64,000 nucleotides of DNA. It comes from Manduca sexta. Lineage: Eukaryota > Arthropoda > Insecta > Lepidoptera > Sphingidae. How positions within the stretch are numbered: the stretch's first letter is position 1; every line of letters begins with the position of its first letter. This document shows, piece by piece, positions 36,031-49,800 of this stretch. The DNA lies in NCBI RefSeq assembly GCF_014839805.1, contig NC_051131.1, positions 14,434,913-14,498,912 of the forward strand. Reading direction: 5' to 3'. The notes under the pieces are model-generated. The model was given only the letters and a program-made list of their open reading frames with translations, was not told where the DNA came from and ran no database searches. The position numbers and the translations under genes are program-made.

Positions 36031-38876
36031 ACATAAGACATTGTATTACTGTTAAATTGTTCACCTTTTTGCTTGTATTCGAGCAGACATCAGCCACTAT
36101 AATTATGACTACTATTATATCGACCAACAATTTGTAATGACTGCTAAAACAAGTGTCACAACTAAGAACAAAGATTACTGGTAACTACAAAAAACCTAAT
36201 AACACGCAATTAAGTTGCATTACTTGTGCGTTAAGGAACCAGTTTTAAGATAATAACGCGCGCTGTAATGACTATCTATCTATACGTGTAGTTCACGCCG
36301 GTAATGCAGTTAATACGACCACACAACGCATGGCACTGCGGCGAAGTAATCTTTATTAACATTAATTTATGTTGGATTTAGTTCAGTATATAATTTAGAT
36401 TCAAGCTTAATATATATCTGGTAGAGAGCCTGGAAAAGGAGCAATCCATCAGTGACATTGAATTACAATTAGTCGCTGCGTTTTAAAAAAATTAAAATGG
36501 TAATAACGTACAGACGTCCTCTTTGTTATATGTATATATTTATATGCACTCACCTGATGCTGGCTTGCTTACTGCAACAGAAAATGATATTTATTAATAG
36601 AATTTCATTCAAAGGTAGATAAAATGTTTTATATCAACAAAGCAAACACATTGCTCACATAAATGTACTATTCATATCACGGCGCTGTCCACTCACTGGA
36701 ATGTCATACATTCAGAGTGAAAATAAATAATGGGAAAAATACCATTTTAAAATCCTCGGAGCAGTTTAAAAAAATGAATGGAATGTTATAATGAACGTGG
36801 CATTCTATACACATAACATAGTATGATTATTTAAAGGGTAGGGTTAATATTCTGGTGCCAACTCTCTTTTTCGTCTTACAGAAAACCTATAAAAACATAT
36901 ATTTTTTTCCGGCGAAATGATGGAGAACATTATTTACGGCATATAGTATATATAATGCTTACATTAACTCATCACAATACGAGTGCATTCAAAAGAACTT
37001 GATTCTAAAATATATTTTTATTTAGTACGCGTATATACGCATGAAAGTAATATATTGTTTTTTTTTAGCTTAATAAATATCCTTCAGTTAATGTTTTTCG
37101 TTCAAATACTAATTTGATATTATTCACTTCCACAAATAATTGCATTGAACTTTGTTTCTTTTCCAAACTCGTCTCTTATTCTGTGTGATTAGTTTTATGC
37201 CAAATTAGTTATATTAAAAATTCCACACAAACTAGAAACTATTTAAAAAAAACAGCTTGATTATTTAGATATCAAATTGAATCGTCATATTTTGTAACCG
37301 CGTCGAAGGCCAGTGGTCGGAGATACATTAGTACAAATGCATTTGTTATGAGAATGATGTCGGCCGCGCTGTGAATCATGTTCTACGAACAGAATGTTAT
37401 TCCACTGGAGCTGATCTTTTAGCATCGCTCCGTGTTACAGATGTTATGAAACCGTTCAGGTTTGTTTATTTAATAGCTACGACTACTGGTATTCATGATG
37501 TTTAAAACTGGACGCTGCTTAGGGAAATGTTTTACAATAATTGCCTAGAATTTTTTAATTTAACGCACAACGCGCCGAATTTTTCTATAAACAGTAGTAA
37601 GACTTATAATTTGCATTATATTGTCATAATGTCTAGTATAATTAGTTAAATTATATAAATGTGTTTCTATCCGGAACACAAAAGTGCTGACAGACCTCTT
37701 ATAGGTTAATACAGTACACACACACAACACACAATACAGTAGCTACAACAATAAAACATCTACATTTTTCCAAATCTAAAATAAGAAAAATTAAATATAG
37801 AAATTAAATATTATATTATTTTATTAATTAATCACTTCTTTATCCCTAGTTAAAGGATTTTTATCGAAGCGTTGGTCCCATTCCATTTCAATAGTAGACG
37901 GGCAGCTGTGGTGAGTGTTGCAGGGTCTGGAGAAAGTCGAGTGCTACTGTAAGTATGCTTATACCAGCCAGCCCCAGGTGCGGTCGCGTACTTGTTGCTA
38001 CGAGGAATGACTTACAATAATAAACTCCTCATAAATTAATTGTTACTCGTTATGTCAAGTGTTATTTGCCGTTATTATTTATGTCTATCGCCATACAAGA
38101 TAGCTTCATGACCGGGCAACTGATTATTATTTCATTTATTGAAAGTTACAAATTAGGCGCAAGACCTCATCAGTTGCACAAACTAGTTACTGTTATTAAG
38201 ACCAATCTAGAGATATTTCAGAAATCTTTACATAATCCGTCATCTGCCACATAGTGTTAAATAGGAGGTTCATTAAATGTGGTTTTATGGATATCTAAGG
38301 GCTCCAAATCCGCTGTTATTTACCATCACTCGCGTGTAATCCGAGGATCGCCGACATTAGCATTTATTCACATACTTCTCCGGTCAATATTTACTTACGC
38401 ATGTGTCTGCTAGTCTACTCATTAAAACTAAGCCTTTGGTGTGGGGTCGGGAAATATCACGGTTGGTCCGTGAATAACATGTACGAGTGTTAGCGTATTT
38501 CCCGAATTATTGCGAGCAAAGCTGTTCAAGGTATTGTGCTTGACACACTCGACCCGCGATGGTAAGAAGGATAAATGCGACATTAATTCAACGAAAGTTT
38601 TGTAACAATAATTCAGATTTGAACTACATCCCTTTTTTATTATGACGGTAGATAAAAAGTTAGATATCTGCCTAATTTTTTCGAACAAATTTTCTTAACG
38701 TAATCGGAAGTGGTCAAAAATCTACAAAAGCATATTAAGCAAGCGGATGTAGACATTTCGAGCATACGCACACGAACTTTCAAAGACGCCAGAGTGCTCG
38801 TTAGAGACTAATGGAACAAAAAGTGCGTAATGTTAAACTAAACAGTTAAAATAAAAAAAAAAATCCCGCTTTTTGC
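36031..38876. other. Non-coding stretch, no gene recognised
   Basis: Mostly AT-rich DNA with many A/T runs. A CA-rich piece lies near 37714-37730. CTCACCTGATGCTGGCTTGC near 36549 may be a repeat scrap. Frames 38066-38254 and 38428-38688 minus are short and unrecognised. The stretch runs into the assembly gap. Confidence 0.5.
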
Positions 38877-39376
38877 NNNNNNNNNNNNNNNNNNNNNNNN
38901 NNNNNNNNNNNNNNNNNNNNNNNNNNNNNNNNNNNNNNNNNNNNNNNNNNNNNNNNNNNNNNNNNNNNNNNNNNNNNNNNNNNNNNNNNNNNNNNNNNNN
39001 NNNNNNNNNNNNNNNNNNNNNNNNNNNNNNNNNNNNNNNNNNNNNNNNNNNNNNNNNNNNNNNNNNNNNNNNNNNNNNNNNNNNNNNNNNNNNNNNNNNN
39101 NNNNNNNNNNNNNNNNNNNNNNNNNNNNNNNNNNNNNNNNNNNNNNNNNNNNNNNNNNNNNNNNNNNNNNNNNNNNNNNNNNNNNNNNNNNNNNNNNNNN
39201 NNNNNNNNNNNNNNNNNNNNNNNNNNNNNNNNNNNNNNNNNNNNNNNNNNNNNNNNNNNNNNNNNNNNNNNNNNNNNNNNNNNNNNNNNNNNNNNNNNNN
39301 NNNNNNNNNNNNNNNNNNNNNNNNNNNNNNNNNNNNNNNNNNNNNNNNNNNNNNNNNNNNNNNNNNNNNNNNNNNN
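38877..39376. other. Assembly gap, 500 N
   Basis: There are exactly 500 N, which suggests a placeholder or estimated scaffold gap. The left edge is A-rich (about 38850-38864), which may be why the assembly broke. Any open frame crossing this region, such as 38833-39387 minus or 38873-39490 plus, is an artefact. Confidence 0.99.
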
Positions 39377-39839
39377 TTCATACGCATGCTTTCACAAACC
39401 AGCTGCGATAATTACATTACCGACTCAGCCCTCCTTGCGTTCGAATACTGTTCCCAGCTACGGCCCTGCAAACTAGCTCCCTACATATAGGATGTCTAGT
39501 GGAAATAAGGTATACATAACAACACCACGTACAGAGGGTGTATCTTAATGTATCGTTTAAAATTAAAGACACGTAAACCTCATACTTTCTTAGTAATTGG
39601 ATTTTGAAATTAACGTCGAAACACTCGTTTTATGACACTTGAATATAAATTATTTGTTAAATACCAACGAAGTTCTTGTGCAGCATCTAACTACATTTAA
39701 TCATAGTTGGTAGACACTTTAAAAGATTACTTTAGTCAGGAAGTATAATCGATCACAGTTTGTATGGAATAGCTGGTATTATGCCATTTATTCAGTTTGT
39801 AAGCTTTCACTTTGTATTCAGACTCTCTAACATCCTGTA

Positions 39840-40075
39840 GAGTCAGATAGCACAGAGCGGTTCGTCCTGTCGACAACATTTTCTGTATACAGCCATCGCG
39901 ACGTGCCGGCGTCGCGTCGGATCTTTCAAACTTGCACCGCCGCGCCGCTCCGTGCTGGCATCAGTTGCCATCTGTTCGACACTTGCAGTTTACTTTAACT
40001 ATGAGAAGTTTAAGCTAGTGTTAGTTAGTAGTTAGCTAGTGGTAGTGTACGGGATAGTAATAGGGTTGGGGGTAA
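39840..40075 (+). promoter_or_regulatory. Candidate promoter / non-coding first exon
   Basis: A CpG-rich block (GCGACGTGCCGGCGTCGCGT and CACCGCCGCGCCGCTCCGTG) is followed by TCAGT at 39961-39965, the arthropod initiator core. A TAG/GTTAG-rich stretch follows (about 40012-40045) that looks like an insect 5' untranslated region, and a GGGGGTAACT word near 40067 could be a splice donor. There is no TATA box at -30 and no DPE match at +28. No open frame of note follows. It is the best promoter-like arrangement in the window but rests on composition and short motifs only. The 500-N gap lies just upstream. Confidence 0.25.
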
Positions 40076-43000
40076 CTTTTATTTTGAAGTAAATAGGTCA
40101 CTGTTGCCTCCGTGTGTTCGTGCTGCTATTTGCTAAATTAGAACTGAACGTCGTTATTAACCTAATGGAATTGCGTAGTTTAAAGAGTCGATTATAATTC
40201 AAATAATATTATTTTAATACTTCAATTATATTAGATAACCGCCATTACTTTAACCAGAAACGCGTGAATATGCTTTTGAATAAATGAGATTTTAAATATA
40301 CAGAGAAATTACCTAATTTAATGTAGCAAAAACGACTCTATGGTAATTTTCATACCATTAAGAAGCTACCTAGTTTAGAATCAAAACTATTTTCAGTGAT
40401 GTACGGATTGGTGGTAGTGGTTGGTCGAGCAGGATCGTTCATGAGCAGGCCCGAAAATACGTGAAGATGTGTCACTGACCTGCTATGTAAGGAAAGAGAG
40501 TCTTGGAGAAAGTTTTTACCCAATAATTACTTTAAATATATCTTTTTCATAATTGTAAATATGATATTGTATACGGAGTCCCTTTTACATTGGGTTAATT
40601 AACATATTATATTATTATACATAATGTATTATACATAGCATCTAATGATCAACATCAATCATTTAAAGTACTTGTTATTGACAACTGATGTTGAAAATGA
40701 CGACAGTGTGTTGATTATGTATTGATGTGATATACAGCCTTTATAAGGTTAATTTCTAGAGAGGTTTTACTTTAACCCATTTATATTTTATAATTTAAGG
40801 ATTTGTTATTAACCACCGTATAAGGCATCGTACCGCTACTCTAACGGGGCGTGCACGCGGCGCTACTTATCTTGCGCACGCGCCGCGCCGGAACAGGGGC
40901 GGGCAGAGACTGTCGCCTTGTACTGTTACTCGTACTCATTGCTCACTCATCGCTATGACAAGAGAATATGTTTGATAAATCTCGTACGTGACAAACAGGG
41001 GTGAGATAAGGACTAAGTGGATAGTTTGTATGCGTGGGTCTGGAAAAGAACATTATCTGTATTATTTTCTATCGTTAGCACTGTCCAAGCACGTTTGTGC
41101 TCTGTTTTTTCAAAATAAAGCAGCTAGGGTAGTTATTAGACATTATGTGAAAAAATATTGTCTCAGTTCGAGGAGCGTAGTGAAGCATGTAGTACTTTGT
41201 CATGTGGGTGGTTGTGTAGAAGAATGTAGTAACTTGTAATTGTGGGCGGTTGTTATTGTTTCTGTATACCTTTAACATCAAAGAGACACATCTTTATTTA
41301 AGAGTATCTTGGCAACTAATATGTGATTATATAGTATTTAGTTTTTTTATATGCATTGTGCAAGTACGCATTTTCACGTGTGTTTACACGCATGCACTTA
41401 GCGTGCGATTACAATGTACCGCAAAGTTGCAATATGTGTAAGGTCTTACTACACATATAGTATGGCATTGTGTAGTTCTTTGGAGTAGCCGGCTTTTTCT
41501 TAAGTCTTGTTTATAAAAGTCTGTGGTTGTTTTTATAAAATCGATGGTGGTGTATCATGTGAGACTATAATTTAACCAGAGGCTGCAGATTCGATCTGTG
41601 AAACCTGACATAATCTGGGCTAGGGCGGCGTGTGGTCTAAGAATCCAAAAGCCAAACAATCAAATATGTTTTCAATAAAAATAATAACCTTTGATTGCCC
41701 CAGACTGAAATTTGTGTGTAAGCATAAGTAGAGCTATTTTCACACATCCATTTTGCTCTGGGTATACATGAGGCTACGTTTAAATAAAAATATTTTATAC
41801 TTATAACAACTAACGCGGATTAAAAGTGACCTTTATCCCTAAGGATAGATAGTATCGGATAAATGCTGTAAATATTGTCCGTACATTATACAGCTGGTAG
41901 TAATAATTAAAATTACGCAGATCTAACGAATATTTATAACGTTTTCAAATTGAAATTAGCTTCAAACTTGTGTTTATTTACGATTCGCTGTAAGTTGTAG
42001 CTAACATTAACTGGTAATGAGGAAAATTAAATTTTTAACACAAACAGAGCTGTTTTCTTACGCGTTGTTTTAAACAGATGAGTTTAAGGTCGAGGTACAT
42101 TTAATACAAACTGAAAAACACAGGACTGAAGAGTACATTTCTACAGTAAAATATCAGTGTTTATTGTAAAGTTCATATTATGACAGACTGGTCACTGACA
42201 TAAAGAGCAGCGCTTGCTTGTAAACAATATCACTCAGAAATATGATTAACTTTACTGCAGCACCTTATATATCCAACTACTAGCACCATAATACATAGCA
42301 TTAATACTAACTGTATTAATTCTTTTACATCACTTACTAGTAATAGCTACTACTGTAGCTATTAACAAAACAGTAATATCTCAGTCTTTTACATTGTGAG
42401 AAGTAAAAGCGATAAGTGTGCGTCAACCCCAAAGTATTGCAAACACAAAGAGATGATACAGAAATTAAAATGGTAATCATCATCGCGGGATGTGTTAGTA
42501 AACAGCGAGCAGATGTGCAGCATCCGCCCGCCGCGACCCCCGCGCCGCCCACCGCAATTTCTGATCAAACAGTTATTGTATTTCCGTATGATTGCGTGCC
42601 AACTGTAGATTCGGGAATTATACGATAAAAACCGTGTTACGGGAAATGTTATGGGATTGGTCGTAAATATTTATGCAGCGATTTGTATTGTATTAGAACT
42701 GTTTTAATACATTTCAATTATACGTCCATGACGCTCGCCTGAAGGCTTGAACTTCACGATTGCGTATAAAAAAAATATTTTGATGCGCTTAGGCTGCCTG
42801 CAAATAATAGCTACACAAAACCTGAAATTATTAAGCTCACTAAAACTCGAATTCGGATACAAGGTACAATATTCTTCAATACAGACCACTACCTGCACAC
42901 ACTTAGTAGCACAAATTCACAAAGGTGCTACCGCGACTGGCTATCGATACGAAGATTCTCTATAATGAATTCGGCGTTGGATAGTACCGCTGGACTGTTT

Positions 43001-43266
43001 ACCTCTCCGGCGAGTATTTTTAACATTCGTCGGTAAACACGTCGGCTCTGATCCGATACTTTCCATATTTTCGAAGCGGTGCCGAGTGTTGTACGCCTTG
43101 TTAATGCTATCACAGATGTGGCTTTCAGTTAACACTAGGGCTTCATTTTACTAATAAACATACGCTAAGGAGTTAGTTTGTTATGCTTCTTTCAAATCAC
43201 ATGTCTTTGATCTATCTATATATCTAAAATTATCATAAATGTGAAATTATGTGCAAACGTTTGAAG

Positions 43267-43303
43267 GTATGAAGCAGTCAATCACGCATCGACTGCTTCA
43301 TAC
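43267..43303. repeat. Short inverted repeat, 13-bp arms
   Basis: GTATGAAGCAGTC at 43267-43279 pairs perfectly with GACTGCTTCATAC at 43291-43303 across an 11-nt loop. Pairing does not extend outward convincingly, so a microRNA precursor is unlikely. Confidence 0.8.
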
Positions 43304-43630
43304 ATTTCGATATGCAAACAGAGCTTGTTCTGAATTACCGAACGTGTTAAACACTCCTTTAATCTTAACATTGCGCTCTCGTTGTATAAAACATTCAGAA
43401 AATAATCATTCTACTTCTTATAATGTGTTATTAACATTATTACGATGATCAATTTTCTCCAACAATGAGTTTAACTCAATGCAATTGGTTCAAGCACCAG
43501 ATATGTTACTATCAGACTGTCAGTCTCAATCTGTGCTGACATTATTACAGTAACAAGTAGCAATTAATTAGCAATTAGCGAGAAACAAGACATTACTATG
43601 GCATGATTGCTCCACATAGTTTGACAGATT

Positions 43631-43700
43631 TCGCAGCCGGTGCGACGGCTGTGTAGCGAGAGGTCGCAGATTCGAAGTTAAAGTTCGAAGTAAAGCTCCG
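43631..43700 (+). repeat. Possible tRNA-like SINE remnant
   Basis: GCCGGTGCGACGGCTGTGTA, then GCGAGAGGTCGCAGATTCGA, resembles the middle of a tRNA-derived SINE (B-box-like GCAGATTCGAAGT). The A box and 3' body are not clear, so I treat it as a weak remnant. Confidence 0.3.
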
Positions 43701-45869
43701 CTAGTATTTGTGACGGGTTGTTGTAGTTCATTTACAGTCCCTCGTTGTTTAATAATTACGCAGTATGCAGCTATCCAATACTCGCATTACAGTGAAGCGA
43801 ATTCATGTGAAACAAGTAGATGTTGTGTACCATCGATTCTATTTATATTTTTATTTTATATGGTTCAGGCTATTTGTTACATATGTTGTTGATATTGGTG
43901 GATGAGCATACGTCTGTATCTTAAAAATAGTATGTAGCTGGAGACGCGTTTGGTGCACCAATGTTGACATACATAGTATAAGTTGCTTCAGATTTGAATG
44001 TTTTTATGGCGATATGCTCGTCCATCGCATCGTGAGCAGAAGAAATCTTGACTAGTAGTTGGTATATTATTAATTGCGCTCTACACTTTGTGCCCTTCGG
44101 GGACAAAGGCGTGGGCTTATGTATTATATAACAGTTTCATAATTGCCGTTCTCTAAATTCTAATACAACAGCTAACTCTGAGCCACGGAGGGTGCCGTGG
44201 GGCGGTGGGAGGGGTGCGACGCGGTTGAACCTGAATATCTGATAACGTAAATACTTCAACAGGTACGATACAATGTGTGAAGTTATAGACACACTATTCA
44301 CACGCCACGACATATCGCTTACTTAATATTTTGGGATAAACCATCGAAAATACAGTTAATAAATATGTTTTTAGAGATATCGGGTTTAGTTTTGAGTTGT
44401 GAATCAGTGTTGAACTGTATTTAATACATTTCAGAAAATAAACATTTATCTTGACACGATAAAGCTTTAAAATGTGAAGGTAGTGTGTCATAGCGTGTGT
44501 GTAGTGTACACGGACCCGTTCCCGAAACTATTCCGCTTATTCGAGTAAAGTGAGTCGCGCGAGGTGGCTCGTAACCGCACACTTACCGAGCGAAGCATTT
44601 ACTTAGCGCTTCTTCAGAGAAGCATGTCGTGGCGAGAGTTCCGACGTGTGATGAGGTTTGTTGCTGATTCAATCACAAGTTAAATATATGTTTTAGTTTA
44701 TTTATCTAATAAGGTTGGTTCGGTTGTATATTTGGTTTTGCGTCTCTTTAACACATCTTTCCTTATGCTGCTTGAGTACTTGCACTTCTGTCCCTCGGCT
44801 TAATACATTTTTTCGCACACGTTGCAAAAATGTTTGACTAAGTTTACCTGACGTCAACTTTTCTAGAAGATCCAGATCCCTAGAAATCGTGTTAGGAAAA
44901 TCTACAAATGATTGCAGGATCTACGTACAGGACCTCCCATGACTCCGCCCATAAATACATGACACTAGACCAATAATTAGCGACTAACATATTCGTAAGT
45001 TACAATGTATTGACCAAAAATGTTGTGTTTAATAAAAAGGTGCAAAAGGGCGAACTAAAAAAGATCATAAATTGAGAAGGCTTTTTGGAATTTGTGTCGA
45101 AAACTATGTTCAGCCAAATTCCAAGTTACGAAGTGAAAAGTTTTAATGGAAGAAAAGGCGTCACAGAAAAAGTGTCGGCTTATTTTTTATTTATATTCCA
45201 TTATCCTTTATAGAAATAAATATTTAAAAGCTTTAGTAAGTATTCTATAGCTAGTTCAAAATACCTTGACGTTCATTCATAAAAGTTACAAAGTCAAGTT
45301 GCTCTGTAATCTTTCTTAACGACGAAGTCTGAATATGAATAACAACCGCTGACGATTATAATATATTTTGTCTAGACTAAATATTATCGAAGACTAACCA
45401 AAATAATTTTTATTTGGTATTTCAATTTTAGGTCGAGTTGGCGTTCGAAACCTTAGGAGAGAGGGGATACAGTAAGTGGTTGGGCAATGAGGTGAGCTAC
45501 TCGTCCAAGTTAGACTATTAACTCGCCAAAAGGAATCTTAAGTATTTTTGGCTAATGAATGGCGCGTCGGATCTATTCTTGCTGGAGAGATAAATTGGCT
45601 CTAGAGTTGCGGAAGTTTCTGTTTATTTATGAGTTTGGGAAGTTGACTGTTATGTATTTCGTTTATTTATGTGATTCACTAATCGATGCCAATTAAATAA
45701 TAAATGTAATTATAATAAAAGTGATATTATGGACTATAAATCATAAGAGGTGTTAAGTAATAATAATTTTTAAATATAGATTAAGACAAAAACCTCAAAT
45801 TTGTGCACAAAAATATTTAATACATTCATTAATTATAATAATCGGTGAAGGTTACTGCAATATAACATT

Positions 45870-45879
45870 TATTAAAATA
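45870..45879. repeat. Probable target-site duplication, left copy
   Basis: TATTAAAATA is repeated at 46130-46139 on either side of the SINE. The word is AT-rich, so the match is suggestive rather than certain. Confidence 0.55.
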
Positions 45880-46129
45880 ATTACTGCCTCGGTGGCGTAG
45901 TTGTATAGCGTGTGTGGTACGGCCACTGCTCTGAGATCCCGAGTTCGAATCCTAGGTCGAGCAATGTGATATTTGTATTTTTCTTCACACTATAAGCGCG
46001 GAGTCGGAAATTTTATGCCCGAAATGGCGATAGACTCGCCCCCTATTAAAATCATGGAACGGAACACACTAAACGAAAAACGCACCTCAGCCTACCCCTT
46101 CGAGTATGACGGCGTGATGTGTGTGTTTG
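45880..46129 (+). mobile_element. tRNA-derived SINE, family A, full length
   Basis: The head CTGCCTCGGTGGCGTAGTTG (A box) is followed by CCGAGTTCGAATCCTAGGTC (B box), GCAATGTGATATTTG, CGAAATGGCGATAGACTCGC and then CCCCTATTAAAATCATGG. After that come AACGGAACACACTAAACG and CAGCCTACCCCTTCGAGTAT, and it ends GACGGCGTGATGTGTGTGTT. It is about 250 bp, collinear with the minus-strand copy at 9640-9901, and bounded by a 10-bp direct repeat. It lacks a clear A-rich tail. The intact promoter boxes suggest it could once be transcribed by RNA polymerase III. Confidence 0.88.
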
Positions 46130-46139
46130 TATTAAAATA
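46130..46139. repeat. Probable target-site duplication, right copy
   Basis: TATTAAAATA, identical to 45870-45879. Confidence 0.55.
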
Positions 46140-46571
46140 TTGACAAAACAAATATTGCCTTTTTCTGAAAAACGATCCTGTGAACTTCTTCTTTTCACCT
46201 CGCAATTGACTCATAGTATTTTAAATTGTTGTCAAACAATAATATCGTCGGTATTTACTCTGTTTTGACACAAAACGCTCGCAAACACCTTATTAACGTG
46301 TCTTTAAAGTTTAAATAGTCGATATAATTTCCAACGAAGCGGACTTTAAATGCCAGTGCAGAAAATTCGCACTTCCGCGTTTTTGTCTCAGAAAAAAATA
46401 CAATAATATTGAAATAGTTTCCCACTAACGAGTCGGACAGCTTTAATTGACAGTACGATTTACAGTTTCAAGGCTCATAACTTAAAATGCTGAGAATACT
46501 GGTCAAAATCTATTTCAAACCTGAAAACAAAAGCAGGTATGGGTATTGGTAGTAATTATCTTATCTAATTC
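46140..46571. other. Non-coding spacer
   Basis: AT-rich DNA between the SINE and the next repeat. No gene or motif of note was seen. Confidence 0.5.
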
Positions 46572-46858
46572 TTATTGATAATATTATTATAAATGCGAAA
46601 GTTCATGAAAATATTTGGATGATTGGATGTTTATTTGAAGTAAATCCAGAAATAGCTGGACAGATTGGGATGAAATATGGCATACGGTTAGCCTATATCT
46701 TGGATTAACACATAAGCCACTTTTATTCCTTTCATTTGTTCCCATGGAATAATGTTTTATTTTATTTAATGGGGCAATGAATTGCTACAATTTTAGGGGC
46801 CTTGGTAGTGGGAAAGGCTTTTATGTTGGCAAATCCGTGAGCAACACCTAGTACATAA
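46572..46858 (+). repeat. Lepidopteran dispersed repeat, GCGAAAGTTTGTG-type family
   Basis: It starts TATTATAAATGCGAAAGTTC, continues GATTGGATGTTTATTTGAAG, then GGACAGATTGGGATGAAATA and TGGCATACGGTTAGCC. It then has TTGGATTAACACATAAGCCA and ends near GCAAATCCGTGAGCAACACC and TAGTACATAATGG. It is one of the two most complete copies in the window; 61957-62275 follows the same order. Non-coding. Confidence 0.8.
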
Positions 46859-49800
46859 TGGTTTTCGTCAAATCAGTATACAACGGGATACGTTTATAAT
46901 GTAACTTATCCATATTTCAGTTACAAAACCTCGGGATCGATCTATCGTATACTTTGTAATTAAATTTCTTTTAAAACTTCGTGTATCAGTTAACTTGTAA
47001 AAAGTACTCTCTTTGTGCTTATAAGCATCGCTCGCGTTGTCGGTTAGCGAGCTTTTTTTAGACTCGTAAACTTTGACATTATTTGAGACTCAATTTTCAA
47101 AGGAAGGTGGTAAAATAGAATAGACACTACCTTATTAAAAAGGCGTTTTTAGAATCGTAATTACAAACAAGAAATTCGCCAGTTCACCGATTAAGGAGAG
47201 AGATATTTTGTTAGACATGAATCTAGGGCACAGTGTGTGCAAGAAGAGCAATCTTCTCCATTGACCGAGTACTCGTATATAAAACTATCCTGTCTTATAC
47301 CTATCATTAATTGTAAAAAATTATTCAAAGGCCCAAATTTTAGGTCCTCGTTACATACTGAAATGGTAATTTAAGATGTCTTTATTACGAACCAACGATG
47401 CATGCACTGCTAATGCAATAATGATTGCACATCGAAAATGTGTATTCATCTCGCGTTTATTTGCACAAATATTGATACTGTAATGTTTTTTTATTGCCCT
47501 GGCTGTCAATTGTCTGTGGCTCGTTTATAAAACACTATCGTAGAATGTACGTAGGCCGTTATTTATAAATTATTAGTATAAGTATAAATTAAGCGATAAA
47601 TTTTCGGTATAATGTGAATCGTAAAAATTGTGTAGGTAGGTATAGTACCTACGTTGTATCGTATTGTAAGTATAGTTTAATTTATTTCATTACTCGTCTG
47701 TGGTTAATGTACCTAGTGTCGGAGGATGTGTCGAGACTGACTCATGGCAACCAACCAGTGAACTTACTCAACTTGCAATCAGAATAAAATTTAATTATCA
47801 AAATAATTGGGTAACAATGTTATTGTAATATCATGGACATGTTAAACGAAAAACTACAAAGAATAATAACTCTATCTTTAGTAATATTATTATTAATTAC
47901 TGGTTATATCAGGCATTGAAAATTCTTCCATTTCTTCCATTATGCAATATATTAGGTTTCGAGCGTATGTTATAGAGAAGGTACCCACTGCACGTAAATG
48001 CATGCACGCGATAAATGACATGAAAAAGACCTTAATAAAGTCGATATAATTCCGTGGAACGGCGCGCACGCCAGACGTCACCCTTCTACTCGGTCCAACC
48101 GTCCAACTTTGGCAACCAATTCAACGAGGGTAAACTGAGCCACGAGTACATCGAAACGGCATTTACTGCACCGTATTACAACCCTTTCGTGTGGTCCTCG
48201 TGCCATTAAGCCACGCCGGTCGATTGGACCGCGTCCGAGTCGCGCGGTCACTCGAGCCGGATTAGTCGCGGGCTATCGATCCCTATATTTTGGGACTCAT
48301 TCTTATGACGTCTTTATAGGCTACGAAACGACTTATCGTGACGATATTTTTGTGCTGTATGATTTATTCTATTTTCAAATATATATATTTTTTTAATTTT
48401 ATTTATTTTATATAGCCATAAAATAAAATAATTTCGTCTTTAGGTGACGATGGGGAACTTACCACAGAGAGATGATCTTAAGGCGTTCTAATACGTTCGT
48501 TTGTAATAAACACATGTGTGAAGGTCTAAACAGAAGACAATATATCAAAACATTTGTTTCTGTCAGGGGTACAACTATTAAACACGCATTAGTAATCAGC
48601 TGAGTGCACATGGGTATTGTTAATATCGCGATTGTATAACGCGAGAGGTCAACGTCTGTCGGTATGTTCGTGATGATGACGTGAATCCAGTCACGACTAA
48701 TTACCATGGAAGTGGTCCCACGCCTGGCGAAAAACTATGCGTGTTTATTAATATTGATAACGAAATATTGATATGTTTTATAATAATTCTTTGGTAATAT
48801 TTAAATATAAATTACAACAGCGAATTTCGTTTACTATTATCAAGATTATACTGGTTTGCCTTTCAGTAATAACATTTTAATATAGTCCAAAATAACGTGC
48901 ATGGAAGAATTCTTTAAATCTCTGATGATATTCTTTGTAGTGTAAGTGCAAAATATGTACTTACACATGAAAACACTTCTACAAAAAATAAATATCAACA
49001 CTAAATTGCACATAAGTGAAATGCTAGTTCAATATTAGATCCACTCGAAAAATTATCATTTAACTCCTTTTTTAATTTAAATTTCCTAAAATCATGCGCT
49101 TGCGTACATAGTTTTCCGCCATGTTTGTGGTTATCCTTAAGAATCATAATAATATTATAGATGCAGCATTCTTGTCATAATGATCAGGGTCCCTTATTTG
49201 GTCCGTAGACCTCCTGATTCAGTTCATACCAAATTAGTTCTATGTCCAACGCAGGTTGAATTATGCGAAGTAATGTAAACAAGTACCTTATTATGTAATA
49301 TAAAGAGCGATACTCGCGCTGATTGAATGATTATTATTGTGAACATGTTGATTTGCACTCTTAATTCACCTTCCTTCCCCAGGCAATCAGAGAAAACTCG
49401 CAAACACCTAAGTAATTCATTCAAATAGGACTTTAATGATTGGAAAAGATACGTTAGCAACTTGTAGCTACTCGACATGGCTTAATCAAGGCGAAAGTAT
49501 TGAGATAACATTAACTAGAATTAACTATTGTCAGAACAACAGTACCCCAAGCGTGAATTAACGCGTTATAGTATTGTTAACGTCATGACTTCATTTAATT
49601 AAATTATTGTATAGAAAAGTTAATACCGCCGCATGAGGGCATTTGGAACTAAAATACATTACGCACGTGTATACTTCGAATAGTAAATCGTGTAGCCAAT
49701 AACAATAGACAAGCTTCTCTCATAATGTATAGAAAAGTCCCTTTTTTGATCTATGGTCTCGATACGAATAATATACTGTAATGCGTAAATTCCTGCTATA

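Larger units (their letters stand above)
39377..45869. other. Non-coding stretch, no gene recognised
   Basis: About 6.5 kb. Besides the promoter candidate at 39840-40075, GC-rich patches lie at about 40845-40915, 42515-42560, 44180-44225 and 44545-44655. Small hairpins occur at 42341-42364 (9-bp arms) and 43267-43303 (13-bp arms). Frames 40988-41239, 42416-42628 and 42747-42965 have no recognised content. Confidence 0.5.

Noticed and set aside
38833..39490. Long open frames of 184 and 205 codons on both strands
   Set aside because: They consist almost entirely of N from the assembly gap.
42341..42364. 9-bp-arm hairpin as a functional element
   Set aside because: Short AT-rich hairpins of this size are expected by chance in a window of this length.
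43267..43303. microRNA precursor at the 13-bp hairpin
   Set aside because: The stem is too short for a precursor, pairing does not extend outward, and I recognise no mature microRNA sequence.
48940..48966. GTGTAAGT/ACTTACAC hairpin
   Set aside because: Only 8-bp arms; likely chance.
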